From assembly GCA_902763905.1 (NCBI GenBank), contig CACWUA010000003.1:1-56031 (forward strand): a stretch of 56,031 nucleotides of DNA, read 5' to 3'. Of the stretch, positions 18,240-28,306 are shown piece after piece. How positions within the stretch are numbered: the stretch's first letter is position 1; each line of letters starts with the position of its first letter. The notes below the pieces were generated by a model, which made no database searches, was not told the origin of the DNA, and saw only the letters and a program-made list of their open reading frames with translations. Source of the DNA: an uncultured Pseudomonadota bacterium. GTDB taxonomy: Bacteria > Pseudomonadota > Alphaproteobacteria > RF32 > CAG-239. Position numbers and translations under genes: made by a program.

Positions 18240-19310
18240 ATGGCTAAAACAGAACTCATAGGACTGAGTAAAGAAGAATTGCAAAAGGCTTTGACCGATA
18301 TCGGGGAAAAGCCTTTTCGCGCAAAACAGCTGTGGCAATGGCTATATTACTTCGGCGAAACCGATTTTGAAAAAATGAGCAACCTGTCAAAGGTTTTGCG
18401 TGCAAAGCTAGCCGAAAATTTTACCATTACCCGTCCTAAAATCGTAACCGAGCAACTGTCTTCTGATAAAACCCGTAAATGGCTGCTGGAATTTGCCGAT
18501 GGACAGCGTGTGGAAATGGTTTATATTCCGGAAGAAGACAGAGGCGCTGTATGTATTTCGACACAGGTCGGATGCGCGGTGGGGTGTCGCTTTTGCCATA
18601 CCGGCAGCCAAAAATTAACCCGAAATTTAACCGCCGGAGAAATCGTCAGCCAGTTTATGGTGGCGCGCGATACATACGGTGAATGGCCAAGTCCCACCAA
18701 CGAAACGCGCTATCTCTCCAATATAGTGGTTATGGGAATGGGGGAGCCGCTGCACAACATTGAAAATACCATTAAAGCTCTAAATATTTTAACCGACGGC
18801 GAGGGGATAGCCATATCACGCCGCCGTGTTACTATGTCTACTTCAGGTATTGCGCCGAATATCGTACGTGCGCTTAAAGAAACCGGTGTGCGCTTGGCGG
18901 TGTCGCTGCATGCGCCGAACAATACTTTGCGTTCTCAGATTATGCCGATAAACAATCGTTATCCGTTGGAAGAAGTGCTTTCTGCTTGTCGGGAATATCA
19001 GGGTAACGATGGCAGCCGCTACATTACGTTTGAATATCTGATGCTTGATGGTGTCAACGATTCGTTTGAGTGTGCTCATGAGCTGATAGCACTGATGAAA
19101 AAGTATGGTTTGCGCGCAAGTTTTAATCTGATTCCGTTCAATCCGTGGCCGGGATGTATCTTTAAGCCGAGCTCGAATAATCGAGTTCATGCCTTTGCTC
19201 ACGAATTGGAAAAGGCCGGTTTTGCCGCACCGGTGCGCGTGGCACGCGGACAAGATATTTTAGCGGCTTGCGGCCAATTAAAATCAAAAAAAGAGCAAGA
19301 GATTAAATAA
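18240..19310 (+). CDS. rlmN: 23S rRNA/tRNA adenine C2-methyltransferase RlmN
   Basis: Radical SAM enzyme of 356 residues that methylates C2 of A2503 in 23S rRNA and A37 in some tRNAs. The [4Fe-4S] cysteines form C112-x3-C116-x2-C119 (GCAVGCRFCHTG). VMGMGEPL near 165 and SLHAPN near 224 are family blocks, and the methyl-carrying Cys344 is in AACGQL near the end. The ATG is 2 bases after the IalB-like stop with no clear site of its own, so it is probably translationally coupled. Its last 8 bases overlap the convergent regulator gene. Confidence 0.96.
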   Translation: MAKTELIGLSKEELQKALTDIGEKPFRAKQLWQWLYYFGETDFEKMSNLSKVLRAKLAENFTITRPKIVTEQLSSDKTRKWLLEFADGQRVEMVYIPEEDRGAVCISTQVGCAVGCRFCHTGSQKLTRNLTAGEIVSQFMVARDTYGEWPSPTNETRYLSNIVVMGMGEPLHNIENTIKALNILTDGEGIAISRRRVTMSTSGIAPNIVRALKETGVRLAVSLHAPNNTLRSQIMPINNRYPLEEVLSACREYQGNDGSRYITFEYLMLDGVNDSFECAHELIALMKKYGLRASFNLIPFNPWPGCIFKPSSNNRVHAFAHELEKAGFAAPVRVARGQDILAACGQLKSKKEQEIK

Positions 19311-19929
19311 GCCCGATTTTCTGCGCCGTAATCACTGCCTGTGTGCGATTGCTGACATGAAGTGAACGCAGCAGAGCGTTTATATGCAGCTTAACCGTCG
19401 ATTCGGAAACTCCCATATCGTATGCAATTTGCTTATTTGATTTGCCTTGTGCAATCAAGTCAAGAACTTGAGACTGCCGCGTAGTCAGGGTTTTGATGCC
19501 GATATTACGAGAACTCAGTGCATTAATCGGAGCATTTTCCAACAGATTCGGCGGAACGTAATTGCCGCCTTCGATAATCAGCCGCAACGCATTATTAAAA
19601 ACCTTAACTTCCGAACGCTTAGGGATATATCCCTTAACACCGGTAGCGAGAATGGTACGGATAGTACGGCTGTCTTCGGAGGCAGAAACCACGATTATTT
19701 TCATTTTAGGAGCCATGGCGTGAATTTGTTTCAAACTTTCAAGCCACGGCATATCTTGCATTTCCACGTCCAACAGCAATACGTCAATTTGCGATTCGGT
19801 GTTCAGAATTTTAAATACCTGCGAATAACCGGAAGCCTGTAAGATAACAGCATCAGGGACTATTTCTTCCAGTCGCAGGGCCAGTCCGTCGCGAAACAAC
19901 GCGTGATCGTCCGCAATCAGAATTTTCAT
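19303..19929 (-). CDS. Orphan NarL/FixJ-type response regulator
   Basis: A 208-residue two-domain transcription regulator. The receiver domain starts MKILIADDH with the acidic pair at 7-8, phospho-acceptor Asp54 in LLLDVEM, a Ser in VVSAS and the conserved Lys in GYIPKRS. The LuxR-type helix-turn-helix is at about 143-195 (LTTRQSQVLDLIAQG, then VSESTVKLHINALL). No histidine kinase lies nearby, so the partner is encoded elsewhere. The start at 19929 was chosen because AGAGGAGA lies upstream and the receiver domain begins there. Targets cannot be read from the sequence. Confidence 0.92.
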   Translation of the reverse strand: MKILIADDHALFRDGLALRLEEIVPDAVILQASGYSQVFKILNTESQIDVLLLDVEMQDMPWLESLKQIHAMAPKMKIIVVSASEDSRTIRTILATGVKGYIPKRSEVKVFNNALRLIIEGGNYVPPNLLENAPINALSSRNIGIKTLTTRQSQVLDLIAQGKSNKQIAYDMGVSESTVKLHINALLRSLHVSNRTQAVITAQKIGLI

Positions 19930-20022
19930 GTACAATCTCCTCTTAGTTTTAGCCATGTAATCGGTCATTTATATATTGCCGATTATGCATATTTAAAGAC
20001 GTTCAAGAGAATAGTTGCAAAT

Positions 20023-20484
20023 TTATTTTTTAGGCAGTTCAATATATTTAACGCCGGCTTCGGCAAACATCTCCGCCGAATAGCGCAGCTTGTCGCGCCA
20101 AGTATTTTTCGGATCATTAATATCTGATTTATATTCGTATGTAACCACTTCTTTGATGCCGGCCTGAATAATGGCACGAGCACAATCGGTACAAGGTGTC
20201 AGTGTACAAAACATGGTGCAGCCTTTCAGGCAAGTTCCGGTAAGACAAGCATTAAAAACCGCATTGCGTTCGGCATGCTCAAAAAAATCATACTTAGTCG
20301 GACGCTCCAAACGTTCCGGTACGCCATCAATCACTCCTCGGACAAAGCCGTTATAGCCGGTGGCGCGAATTTCTTTATCCGGCCCAACCACAACCGCACC
20401 GGTCTTTGTCGACGGGTCTTTCGACCAAGTCGATATCAACTCGGCAAGTTCCAAAAAGCGATAATTCCATTTTTCCGAAAACAT
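20023..20484 (-). CDS. dCMP deaminase family protein
   Basis: Zinc-dependent cytidine/deoxycytidylate deaminase of 153 residues. His70 and the catalytic Glu72 lie in EHAERNAV, and the zinc cysteines Cys98 and Cys101 in TPCTDC. The N-terminal STWSKDPSTKTGAV block is typical of dCMP deaminases (ComEB-like), which make dUMP for thymidylate synthesis. Other members of this superfamily act on other cytidines, so the substrate is likely but not certain. It is single, with a gene on the opposite strand upstream. Confidence 0.88.
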   Translation of the reverse strand: MFSEKWNYRFLELAELISTWSKDPSTKTGAVVVGPDKEIRATGYNGFVRGVIDGVPERLERPTKYDFFEHAERNAVFNACLTGTCLKGCTMFCTLTPCTDCARAIIQAGIKEVVTYEYKSDINDPKNTWRDKLRYSAEMFAEAGVKYIELPKK

Positions 20485-20562
20485 TTTACGATTCCTCTTT
20501 TCTTATACCCGAATGAATTTTAGCAATAAATTATTCTGTTTCAAACAATTATATTTAAGTTA

Positions 20563-20591
20563 TTGACAACATAGAAGTTTCGGGTTATACC
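20563..20591 (+). promoter_or_regulatory. Sigma70-type promoter
   Basis: TTGACA at 20563-20568 and TATACC at 20586-20591 are 17 bases apart. The next ATG at 20624 lacks a Shine-Dalgarno sequence and follows a T-rich leader. Confidence 0.6.
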
Positions 20592-20623
20592 ACCGACAAA
20601 TATCAATTTTTATCCTTACTATT

Positions 20624-21022
20624 ATGATTTATGTTTTATCTTGGGCTGAACTGTTTACGGTAATAGCCTTTATGGTTTTCGGCACAGTTTTGCGTAACCA
20701 CCGCTATGAACAAGTGCCAATCAGTATTTGTGATCGTTTGATTTGCTACGCCATGGTTTTGTATGTTACCGCCGCTTTTCTGACGGCGTTACCGTTGGTG
20801 GAAGTCGAATGGAGTTATCAAAACATCGCTATTATTGCCGCTCACACCGCATATCATTTTGTGGTCGGAGTGTTTTTGCTGTTTGCTTTGGTAAAGTTTG
20901 CCGACGTTCCGTTCCGCTATGAAAAAAGCCATCTTCTCGCCCGCGGCGCCCTGTATTTTGCCTTTTTGTTTGAGACCTCGGCGCTGTGCGCATTTGTGAT
21001 TTGCTGTGTACTGTACTTTTAA
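20624..21022 (+). CDS. Small integral membrane protein, unknown function
   Basis: A 132-residue protein that is mostly hydrophobic, with about four predicted membrane segments (around 5-22, 40-58, 68-88 and 108-131) and short charged loops. No family motif recognised. A good promoter lies 33 bases upstream and a hairpin terminator follows 4 bases after the stop, so it is a single-gene transcript. The ATG has no ribosome site, which is unusual beside the AGGA-type sites of its neighbours. Codon use looks native. Confidence 0.6.
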   Translation: MIYVLSWAELFTVIAFMVFGTVLRNHRYEQVPISICDRLICYAMVLYVTAAFLTALPLVEVEWSYQNIAIIAAHTAYHFVVGVFLLFALVKFADVPFRYEKSHLLARGALYFAFLFETSALCAFVICCVLYF

Positions 21023-21025
21023 GTG

Positions 21026-21059
21026 AAAAAGGTTTCGGTTAATGTGCCGAAACCTCTTT
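21026..21059 (+). terminator. Hairpin terminator
   Basis: AAAGGTTTCGG pairs with CCGAAACCTCTTT after the small membrane-protein gene. Confidence 0.7.
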
Positions 21060-21155
21060 CGCTTATGGAGCTTATTCAATATTTTATCTAGAGCGAAAAG
21101 CCGTGATTTAGCTTGACAATCCTTAAAAATTAATTAAGTTATAGCCAACACTTAA

Positions 21156-22457
<1,302 letters not shown>

Positions 22458-22475
22458 TCCAACCAAAATCAAATG

Positions 22476-22507
22476 AAAAACGCCGCTTCAAGTGAGGCGG
22501 CGTTTTT
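22476..22507. terminator. Bidirectional terminator between eno and the pilin gene
   Basis: AAAAACGCCGC pairs with GCGGCGTTTTT around a short loop. A-run and T-run flank both sides, so it can serve eno on the plus strand and the pilin gene on the minus strand. Confidence 0.8.
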
Positions 22508-22524
22508 GTGTGGATAACAAACAA

Positions 22525-23079
22525 TTAAAAGAATGTCCATACAATAGTATTGTTGTTGGTAGAGGTACAAGCAGCCACAGCTTCGGCAATAGTAACATTA
22601 CCTGCCGTTGCCAATTTTTCGGTACTGTTAATTTTTACCGACCATAAACCGGAAGTTTTCCCTTGTCCCCATTCTTTAGTAGAGAGTTCAATACAAGAAT
22701 CTTGCGGTATCATTCCAAAGGAAACGGCAAAAGCTTTGTTGGTTCGCTCGCCTTTGTTGGCAACATTAAGCAAGACTGTTCCGCCGTAAGTATTGACCAT
22801 TGAATCTCCGTCTATCATATCATCCGGAACCAGATGAGATTTTTTAATCAGGTTCATGTTAGGATTGCCGCCGGTAGACAAAGCAGTATATACTTTGTGT
22901 CCGGCAAAAAGAGCGCGAGTGCTGGCCGTAATCTGTGTTAATTGGTCAATTGTTTTATTGACACGGTAGACGTTCATTGCCTTGGAATAACCGGCAATAC
23001 CACCTACAGAAAGCACGCCGATAATTGCCAAAACACCGAGCATTTCAATCATTGATCGACCGGATTCGTTTGTTTTCAT
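22525..23079 (-). CDS. Type IV pilin-like protein (PilS-like)
   Basis: A 184-residue prepilin-like protein. After a short basic leader, Gly7 is followed by RSMIEMLGVLAIIGVLSVGG. Cleavage after Gly7 would place Glu12 at +5, as prepilin peptidase substrates require. The start resembles PilS major pilins of conjugative thin pili, and the body is globular with two cysteines (DSCIEL and AACTS) that could form the pilin D-loop disulfide. AAGGAGA precedes the ATG at 23079; an in-frame upstream start is less likely. The giant PilV-like protein at 7591-11763 has the same kind of N terminus and may be a partner, although the genes are 11 kb apart and no assembly genes are in view. Confidence 0.8.
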   Translation of the reverse strand: MKTNESGRSMIEMLGVLAIIGVLSVGGIAGYSKAMNVYRVNKTIDQLTQITASTRALFAGHKVYTALSTGGNPNMNLIKKSHLVPDDMIDGDSMVNTYGGTVLLNVANKGERTNKAFAVSFGMIPQDSCIELSTKEWGQGKTSGLWSVKINSTEKLATAGNVTIAEAVAACTSTNNNTIVWTFF

Positions 23080-23176
23080 GATGATTCTCCTTATAATTAC
23101 TTTATGGTAGCATAACAAAATTTGTGTAGCTCGTCAATTACGAAAAATGATATATGACAGAGGTTAATTTCAAATT

Positions 23177-23215
23177 AAAAAAAGAAGGAACAAATTAATG
23201 TTCCTTCTTTTTTTT
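23177..23215 (-). terminator. Hairpin terminator
   Basis: AAAGAAGGAAC pairs with GTTCCTTCTTT around an 8-base loop, with A- and T-runs outside. It directly abuts the stop of the orphan gene at 23214. Confidence 0.75.
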
Positions 23216-23612
23216 AAGCTACCGGAATCAGTTGGTAGATTCGCTTATTAACCAACTTCAGAAAATCGGTAACGACCTGCGATTTTTCAAAATCTTTTAA
23301 GTCATCCACAAGCTCTAACAGCTTAATCAAATCAAACTGTTTGAGGTAGTGTTCAACTTGCGATGGGTTTTCCTGCATCAGTTTGAAAAAATTAACAGGT
23401 TTGCCCCCGCGGCGTTTTAGTTCGTCTTCCACCTTTTTCAACGCCTCTTTGACGGCTGTTTTTTGCTTGTCATTAAATGTGGCAAAAAAGTACTCATCAT
23501 CCATACAAATCGTCAGCGCAGACCAAAATTCAGAAAGCTCTTCCATATCGAAGTCCTCAAGTTGACCAACTTCGATTACCGCAACAATCAGCATAATCTC
23601 GGTTACTTCCAT
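23214..23612 (-). CDS. Unknown helical protein
   Basis: A 132-residue acidic protein with no recognised motif, predicted mostly helical and soluble (for example KTAVKEALKKVEDELKRR near 48-65 and LLELVDDLKDF near 100). The ATG at 23612 lacks a Shine-Dalgarno sequence and follows a run of ATTATAAATTATT. A strong hairpin sits at the stop. These two traits recall the foreign-looking cassettes elsewhere in the window, but its codon use is mixed and closer to native, so I do not include it among them. Confidence 0.5.
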   Translation of the reverse strand: MEVTEIMLIVAVIEVGQLEDFDMEELSEFWSALTICMDDEYFFATFNDKQKTAVKEALKKVEDELKRRGGKPVNFFKLMQENPSQVEHYLKQFDLIKLLELVDDLKDFEKSQVVTDFLKLVNKRIYQLIPVA

Positions 23613-23679
23613 AATAATTTATAATTTAATAATTATCACTTATGTGTATATTGTATAGATAAAACAACAAAATATCAAG

Positions 23680-24885
23680 CTAAAAGATAATACCGTTTTT
23701 TAGGCTGAAAAATTGTGCATCATGGCGCAGCAGTTCAAAATTTTGCGATTCGGTGGAAGTTATCCACGCCTGTAAGCGAAGTGCACGTATTTTATCAAGC
23801 AATGCATCGCGTTTGCAATCATCAAGATGAGTCGTAACTTCATCCAACAGTAATACCGGCACAAAACCTTTGTATAATATTTGGCATTGCGTTTGCGCCA
23901 AAATAATACTGACAAGTAATGCCTTTTGCTCTCCGGTAGAGCATAATTCCGCCGGCATATTTTTTTTCTTAAAATAAACTTTAAAATCGGTGCGGTTAAT
24001 ACCGTCAACATAATCATTATAAAGCAGATTGCGTCGCTGCTTGGCCAAAAATGCAGCATAAAAATCTTCTACTTGCAATGCCGGATTCGTATCAAGCATT
24101 TTTTCAATTATTCCATCCAGTTCAAGCCGTACATTCGGAAAAATATCGTCTGGTTCTTGCTCTATAAATGTATTTAGTCGAGCAATTTGCTCGCGCCGCG
24201 CTGCAGCAATAGCAACACCGGACGCAGCCATATCCGTTTCCAACGATTGCAGCCAATATTCATCGGTTTGTCCCGATTTTATCAGTTGTGTCCATTGGCG
24301 ATATAAATGTTCAAACGCTGCAGTCCGCTTGGCATGTTCTAAATCAAAGGCATATACCAGCCGGTCAAGAAAACTGCGCCGTGGCTGAGGCCCGCCCAAA
24401 AAAAGACGATCCATCTGCGGTGTAATCCAAATAGCAGAAATGTATTTGCCGAGTTCGGCTTGCTGTGTTATTTTTTGCTGATTGATTTTGACAATACGGC
24501 GGTCATAAGCTCGAGTTCCTTCGTCATCTAAATCTTCTTTAATGGAATGCTGTAATGCTGTACCTATTGTGTATTCTTCATTGTTATGCAGAATATCCGC
24601 AGCCACACTCCAATCGTTGAGTTTAGGTATTTGGGCTTCATTATCAAAACAAATCCTCTTAATTTCCGAAAGTTTAGCTCCTCGCAAACCGCGCCCCGGA
24701 GTTAAAAAAGAAATTGCCTCTAAAATATTGGTTTTTCCTGAGCCGTTTTCACCGGTTAAAATAATCGGGCAAATTTCTGTTTGTAAACGCATGTTTTTAT
24801 AATTTCTAAAGTCAGTTAAAGTCAGGCGTTTAACACCTGACTTTAATTTTGTAAATGTTTCGATTGTCGACTTGATATCAGTCAA
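23680..24885 (-). CDS. recF: DNA recombination/replication repair protein RecF
   Basis: SMC-like ATPase of 401 residues that helps load RecA at gaps. The N terminus has the RecF hallmark LTLTDFRNYKNM near 21-32, Walker A GENGSGKT at 45-52, and the C-terminal signature STGEQKALL with Walker B VLLLDEVTTHLDD. The start appears to be TTG at 24885, one base after the dnaN stop; no ATG lies early enough to keep the first beta strand. The dnaA-dnaN-recF order is the classic one. Confidence 0.93.
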   Translation of the reverse strand: MTDIKSTIETFTKLKSGVKRLTLTDFRNYKNMRLQTEICPIILTGENGSGKTNILEAISFLTPGRGLRGAKLSEIKRICFDNEAQIPKLNDWSVAADILHNNEEYTIGTALQHSIKEDLDDEGTRAYDRRIVKINQQKITQQAELGKYISAIWITPQMDRLFLGGPQPRRSFLDRLVYAFDLEHAKRTAAFEHLYRQWTQLIKSGQTDEYWLQSLETDMAASGVAIAAARREQIARLNTFIEQEPDDIFPNVRLELDGIIEKMLDTNPALQVEDFYAAFLAKQRRNLLYNDYVDGINRTDFKVYFKKKNMPAELCSTGEQKALLVSIILAQTQCQILYKGFVPVLLLDEVTTHLDDCKRDALLDKIRALRLQAWITSTESQNFELLRHDAQFFSLKNGIIF

Positions 24886-24886
24886 A

Positions 24887-26005
24887 TTACACTCTCATTG
24901 GCATCAAAACATAAATAGCACTGGAATCGGATGTATCATGAATAACCGAAGGAGAAGAACTGTCTTTGAAACTGAAACGAACAGTGTCGCCGCGAATCTC
25001 TGCCAAAATATCCAGCAGATAGCGGAAATTATATCCGATTTCGAGTGACTCATTGTCGTATGTTGCTTCAATTTCTTCAATAGCACTGCCCAAATCAGGA
25101 TTCGAAGTCGTCAAAATAACGTGATTTTTGTTGGCAATCATTTTGATTGCACGTGTGCGTTCGGCAACTACCGAAACACGATCAACCGCAGTAGCCAATG
25201 TTTTAACACTCAACTCTAAAATCTTGTTGTTTCCGGTCGGAATAACTCGTTCATAATCCGGATAAGTACCATCAATCAGCTTAGAAGCCAAAGTTATGTC
25301 TTCCAGTGTGAAACGAACTTTGCTGTCAGATAGTGCAATTTTAATGGTTTCTGCCGCGGTATCATCAAGCAACTTACGGATTTCACTCACTGTTTTGCGC
25401 GGCAAAATAACACCCTGCATACTTTCGGCTCCTTGCGGCAAAGGGCTCTCAACACAAGCCAAACGATGTCCGTCGGTGGCCACAATGCGCAACACTTTAG
25501 TCTCACCTTCGTCTTTCGGGTGAATATATAAGCCATTCAGATAATATCTGGTTTCTTCGGTAGAAGCGGCAAACTGAGTGCGGTCAATCACATCTTTGAG
25601 CTCATCGCGTTTCATCTCAAAATTAGTAGGCAAAGCGTCGGCGGAAATCGCCGGAAAATCTTCGACTCCGATTGTCGGCAACGAGAATTCCGATCTGCCC
25701 GACGCAATCTTCAGTTGGTCTTTCTCATCAGGATAGGTCAGCTCAACATCGGCACCGTCTGAAAGCTTGCGCACAATGTCGTACAGCATGTGTGCCGGTG
25801 CGGTAATAGCTCCGTTTTCCAAAATCTTAGCATCAACAACTTCGGTAATTTCCGTATCCATATCGGTTGCCTTAAAACTGATACCGTTGTTATCGGCCTC
25901 AATGCGCACATTGGAGAGAACCGGAACGGTGTTGCGCCTTTCAACAATATTTTGAACGTGTCCCAAAGTTTTGAGCAAAATAGCTTTTTCAATTGCAAAT
26001 TTCAT
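24887..26005 (-). CDS. dnaN: DNA polymerase III beta subunit (sliding clamp)
   Basis: Ring-shaped processivity clamp of 372 residues. The three-domain repeat is complete, with blocks such as VQNIVERRNTVPVLSNV near 18-34, the ATDMDTEI segment, RYYLNGLYIHP, RIVATDGHRLA and the C-terminal VLMPMRV. AAGG precedes the ATG. It lies 90 bases after dnaA and one base before recF, and is probably co-transcribed with both. Confidence 0.98.
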   Translation of the reverse strand: MKFAIEKAILLKTLGHVQNIVERRNTVPVLSNVRIEADNNGISFKATDMDTEITEVVDAKILENGAITAPAHMLYDIVRKLSDGADVELTYPDEKDQLKIASGRSEFSLPTIGVEDFPAISADALPTNFEMKRDELKDVIDRTQFAASTEETRYYLNGLYIHPKDEGETKVLRIVATDGHRLACVESPLPQGAESMQGVILPRKTVSEIRKLLDDTAAETIKIALSDSKVRFTLEDITLASKLIDGTYPDYERVIPTGNNKILELSVKTLATAVDRVSVVAERTRAIKMIANKNHVILTTSNPDLGSAIEEIEATYDNESLEIGYNFRYLLDILAEIRGDTVRFSFKDSSSPSVIHDTSDSSAIYVLMPMRV

Positions 26006-26095
26006 CGTTTTTACCTTATTTTGTTTTTATGATACGCCTACATTAGCAAAACTGCCCACAAAGAAGAAGTTTAAAAAAGATTCTTCAACAGCTTT

Positions 26096-27487
26096 TTAGC
26101 ACTCAAGCGCACGGCGCAAAGAATCAACACTCTCTGCCATAGACGTATCTTCGAGCACCAATTCTTCTACTTTGCGAACCGCATGCATAACCGTTGTGTG
26201 ATCACGGTCAAACTTGCGTCCGATTTCCGGCAGAGAGCGCGAAGTTAACTGTTTTGCCAGATACATGGCAATCTGTCTCGGGCGGGCAACATTGCGGGCA
26301 CGGCGAGAAGATTGCATTTCTTTAACCGAAATATTAAAGTATTCCGCAACCTTTTTTTGAATTTCATCAATTGTGGTTTTGCGATCGATTGAACGCAGCA
26401 TATCTTTTAATACATCTTGCGTCATATCGAGAGAAATTTCGTGTCCCGGCAGCAATAATGAATGTGCGGCGATTCGCTTAAGCGAACCTTCCAATTCGCG
26501 AATGCTTGAAGATATTTTCTGCGCCAGAAAATCAGCCACATTATCCGGCAGAGTAATACCCAACTGTTCTGACTTTTTACGCAGGATTCCTAAACGCAAT
26601 TCATAATCAGCCGGCATAATATCTGCTACTAACCCGCTGTTTAAACGCGATTTTAAGCGTCCTTCAATACCGTCTAAATCGTTCGGTGACTTATCGGCGG
26701 AAAGAATAATCTGTTTGCCGCTCTCAATCAAAGAATTAAAGGTGTAGAAAAATTCATCTTGTGTTTTGGTTTTGTTGGCCAAAAATTGAACATCGTCAAT
26801 CATCAACACATCAACTGAACGGAACTGCTCCTTAAAGGCATCCGTATCTTTATAACGCAACGCATTTACGAACTTATATAAAAATTGTTCGGCCGAAATA
26901 TAAACCACGGTACGGTTAGGATCGGCATTCTTAATATATTGCGCCACTGCGTGCATCAGGTGTGTTTTACCCAATCCTACACCGGAATATAAAAACAACG
27001 GATTAAACGAAATACTTTTGGATTCGGCTACTTTACGCGCTGCAGCATAAGCAAACTCATTGGTTTTGCCTACCACAAAACTATCAAATGTATAAGCCGG
27101 ATTTAATTTTGAAGCCAGAGAATCGGTGTTACCGAAACTGTTGGCAACGCCATATATTTTTTGCGGTGTAGGGGTGGTTTTTATTTGTTTAATTAAAGAA
27201 TTGTCGGAAGATATATTCTGTACCACAACTTGTATTGACTTAAGCTCCGGATTCTTACGTTCCCAAATACGGTGGATTCGTTCCGAATAATGCGTTATCA
27301 CCCAGTTTTTCATAAACGCCGTGGGCGCACCGATTCGCATTACTCCGTTATCAAACGAGTTTACGCACAGCGGCTTCAACCAACTGTCAAAAGCAGTTTG
27401 CCCGAATTCCATTTTTAACTGACCACATACTTCTTCCCATTGATCATTAATAGATAAGTTATAATTTTTTATTGCTTCTTCAGCCAT
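26096..27487 (-). CDS. dnaA: Chromosomal replication initiator DnaA
   Basis: AAA+ initiator protein of 463 residues. Domain I starts with WEEVCGQLKMEFG near 17; Walker A is GVGLGKTH at 169-176, Walker B MIDDVQF near 230, and the C-terminal DNA-binding domain carries the DRDHTTVMHA signature near 430. It heads dnaA-dnaN-recF. Unlike many bacteria, the upstream region here shows no cluster of consensus DnaA boxes, so the origin may be elsewhere, as in other alphaproteobacteria. Confidence 0.98.
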   Translation of the reverse strand: MAEEAIKNYNLSINDQWEEVCGQLKMEFGQTAFDSWLKPLCVNSFDNGVMRIGAPTAFMKNWVITHYSERIHRIWERKNPELKSIQVVVQNISSDNSLIKQIKTTPTPQKIYGVANSFGNTDSLASKLNPAYTFDSFVVGKTNEFAYAAARKVAESKSISFNPLFLYSGVGLGKTHLMHAVAQYIKNADPNRTVVYISAEQFLYKFVNALRYKDTDAFKEQFRSVDVLMIDDVQFLANKTKTQDEFFYTFNSLIESGKQIILSADKSPNDLDGIEGRLKSRLNSGLVADIMPADYELRLGILRKKSEQLGITLPDNVADFLAQKISSSIRELEGSLKRIAAHSLLLPGHEISLDMTQDVLKDMLRSIDRKTTIDEIQKKVAEYFNISVKEMQSSRRARNVARPRQIAMYLAKQLTSRSLPEIGRKFDRDHTTVMHAVRKVEELVLEDTSMAESVDSLRRALEC

Positions 27488-27939
27488 TTTTCCCGTCCAT
27501 AAAAATCAATTAACCAAACTGAAACAAAACTGCGGTGGAAAAATGCAAAAATAAGTTTTTGCAAGCCCAATCCATCGCACTTGCCCGATACATCAGTCCG
27601 CGATTGGCTTTATTATTATATATAAATCGGGCATCAAAAAAACACTCCGTTATATATCAGCCGAATCTGAACCAAGACTCCTTTGTGGCGGTCAAGCTGT
27701 CCGTTTCGCCAAATCGAGAGTAACTTTATTAATTACGCCCCGAAGAAAGTGTAAATAAATTGTTAACAGAAAAAAATATAAATTCAATAGAACATTTTGA
27801 GAACATTACAATTAAATTTCTTGACAACGTATTTTTAATCAAGTGCGGTATAATCATTTGATAATGCACAAAAAAACGCAAACCGATTCGTTGTTGAATC
27901 AATTTGCGTTTTTAAATTTAAATCCGGATTCTCTATATA
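27488..27939. other. Intergenic region between dnaA and rpsT
   Basis: About 450 AT-rich bases. I found no exact TTATNCACA or TGTGNATAA DnaA box; the nearest is TGTAAATAA at about 27751. A TTGACA at 27821 and a TATAAT at 27849 are 22 bases apart, too far for a normal promoter. The end holds the rpsT terminator. The dnaA promoter must be here but I cannot place it. Confidence 0.4.
27871..27914 (-). terminator. rpsT terminator
   Basis: AAAAACGCAAA pairs with TTTGCGTTTTT, with an inner GATTC/GAATC stem, 26 bases beyond the rpsT stop on the minus strand. Confidence 0.75.
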
Positions 27940-28200
27940 TTAGAGAGCCTTAATTTTTTGGGCTAAACGAGAAATTGTACGTGAAGCAGTATTCTTTTTG
28001 AATACGCCTTTTTGAGCAGCGCGAGCCATCTCGCTTTCTGCCGTTTTGAAGGCCACTGCAGCGCCTTCTTTATCATTGGCGGCAACCAAAGCCAAAACCT
28101 TCTTTACGAAAGTTCTTACACGACTTCTGCGTGCGCCGTTGATTTGAGCGCGTTTATTATTATGTACAATTCTTGTTTCTGCCGACTTATGATTGGCCAT
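27940..28200 (-). CDS. rpsT: 30S ribosomal protein S20
   Basis: Basic 86-residue protein that binds 16S rRNA in the small subunit body. Typical start MANHKSAETRIVHNNKR and C-terminal block VFKKNTASRTISRLAQK. It is a single-gene transcript just upstream of dnaA on the same strand, a common arrangement near dnaA in alphaproteobacteria. Confidence 0.97.
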   Translation of the reverse strand: MANHKSAETRIVHNNKRAQINGARRSRVRTFVKKVLALVAANDKEGAAVAFKTAESEMARAAQKGVFKKNTASRTISRLAQKIKAL

Positions 28201-28306
28201 ATTATTTCTTCCTATTAAAAAATGTTAATATAAAATTTACTCTGGTAAACGTTATAACCACGACAACGGCATAAAGTCAACCAAAATTTTATATTTTTTT
28301 GTTTTT

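Noticed and set aside
27535-27723. 62-residue open frame between dnaA and rpsT
   Set aside because: No start signal or homology features, and it lies in a regulatory gap.
27821-27914. Possible small RNA from a TTGACA/TATAAT pair running into the hairpin
   Set aside because: The spacer is 22 bases, too long, and the hairpin is fully explained as the rpsT terminator.
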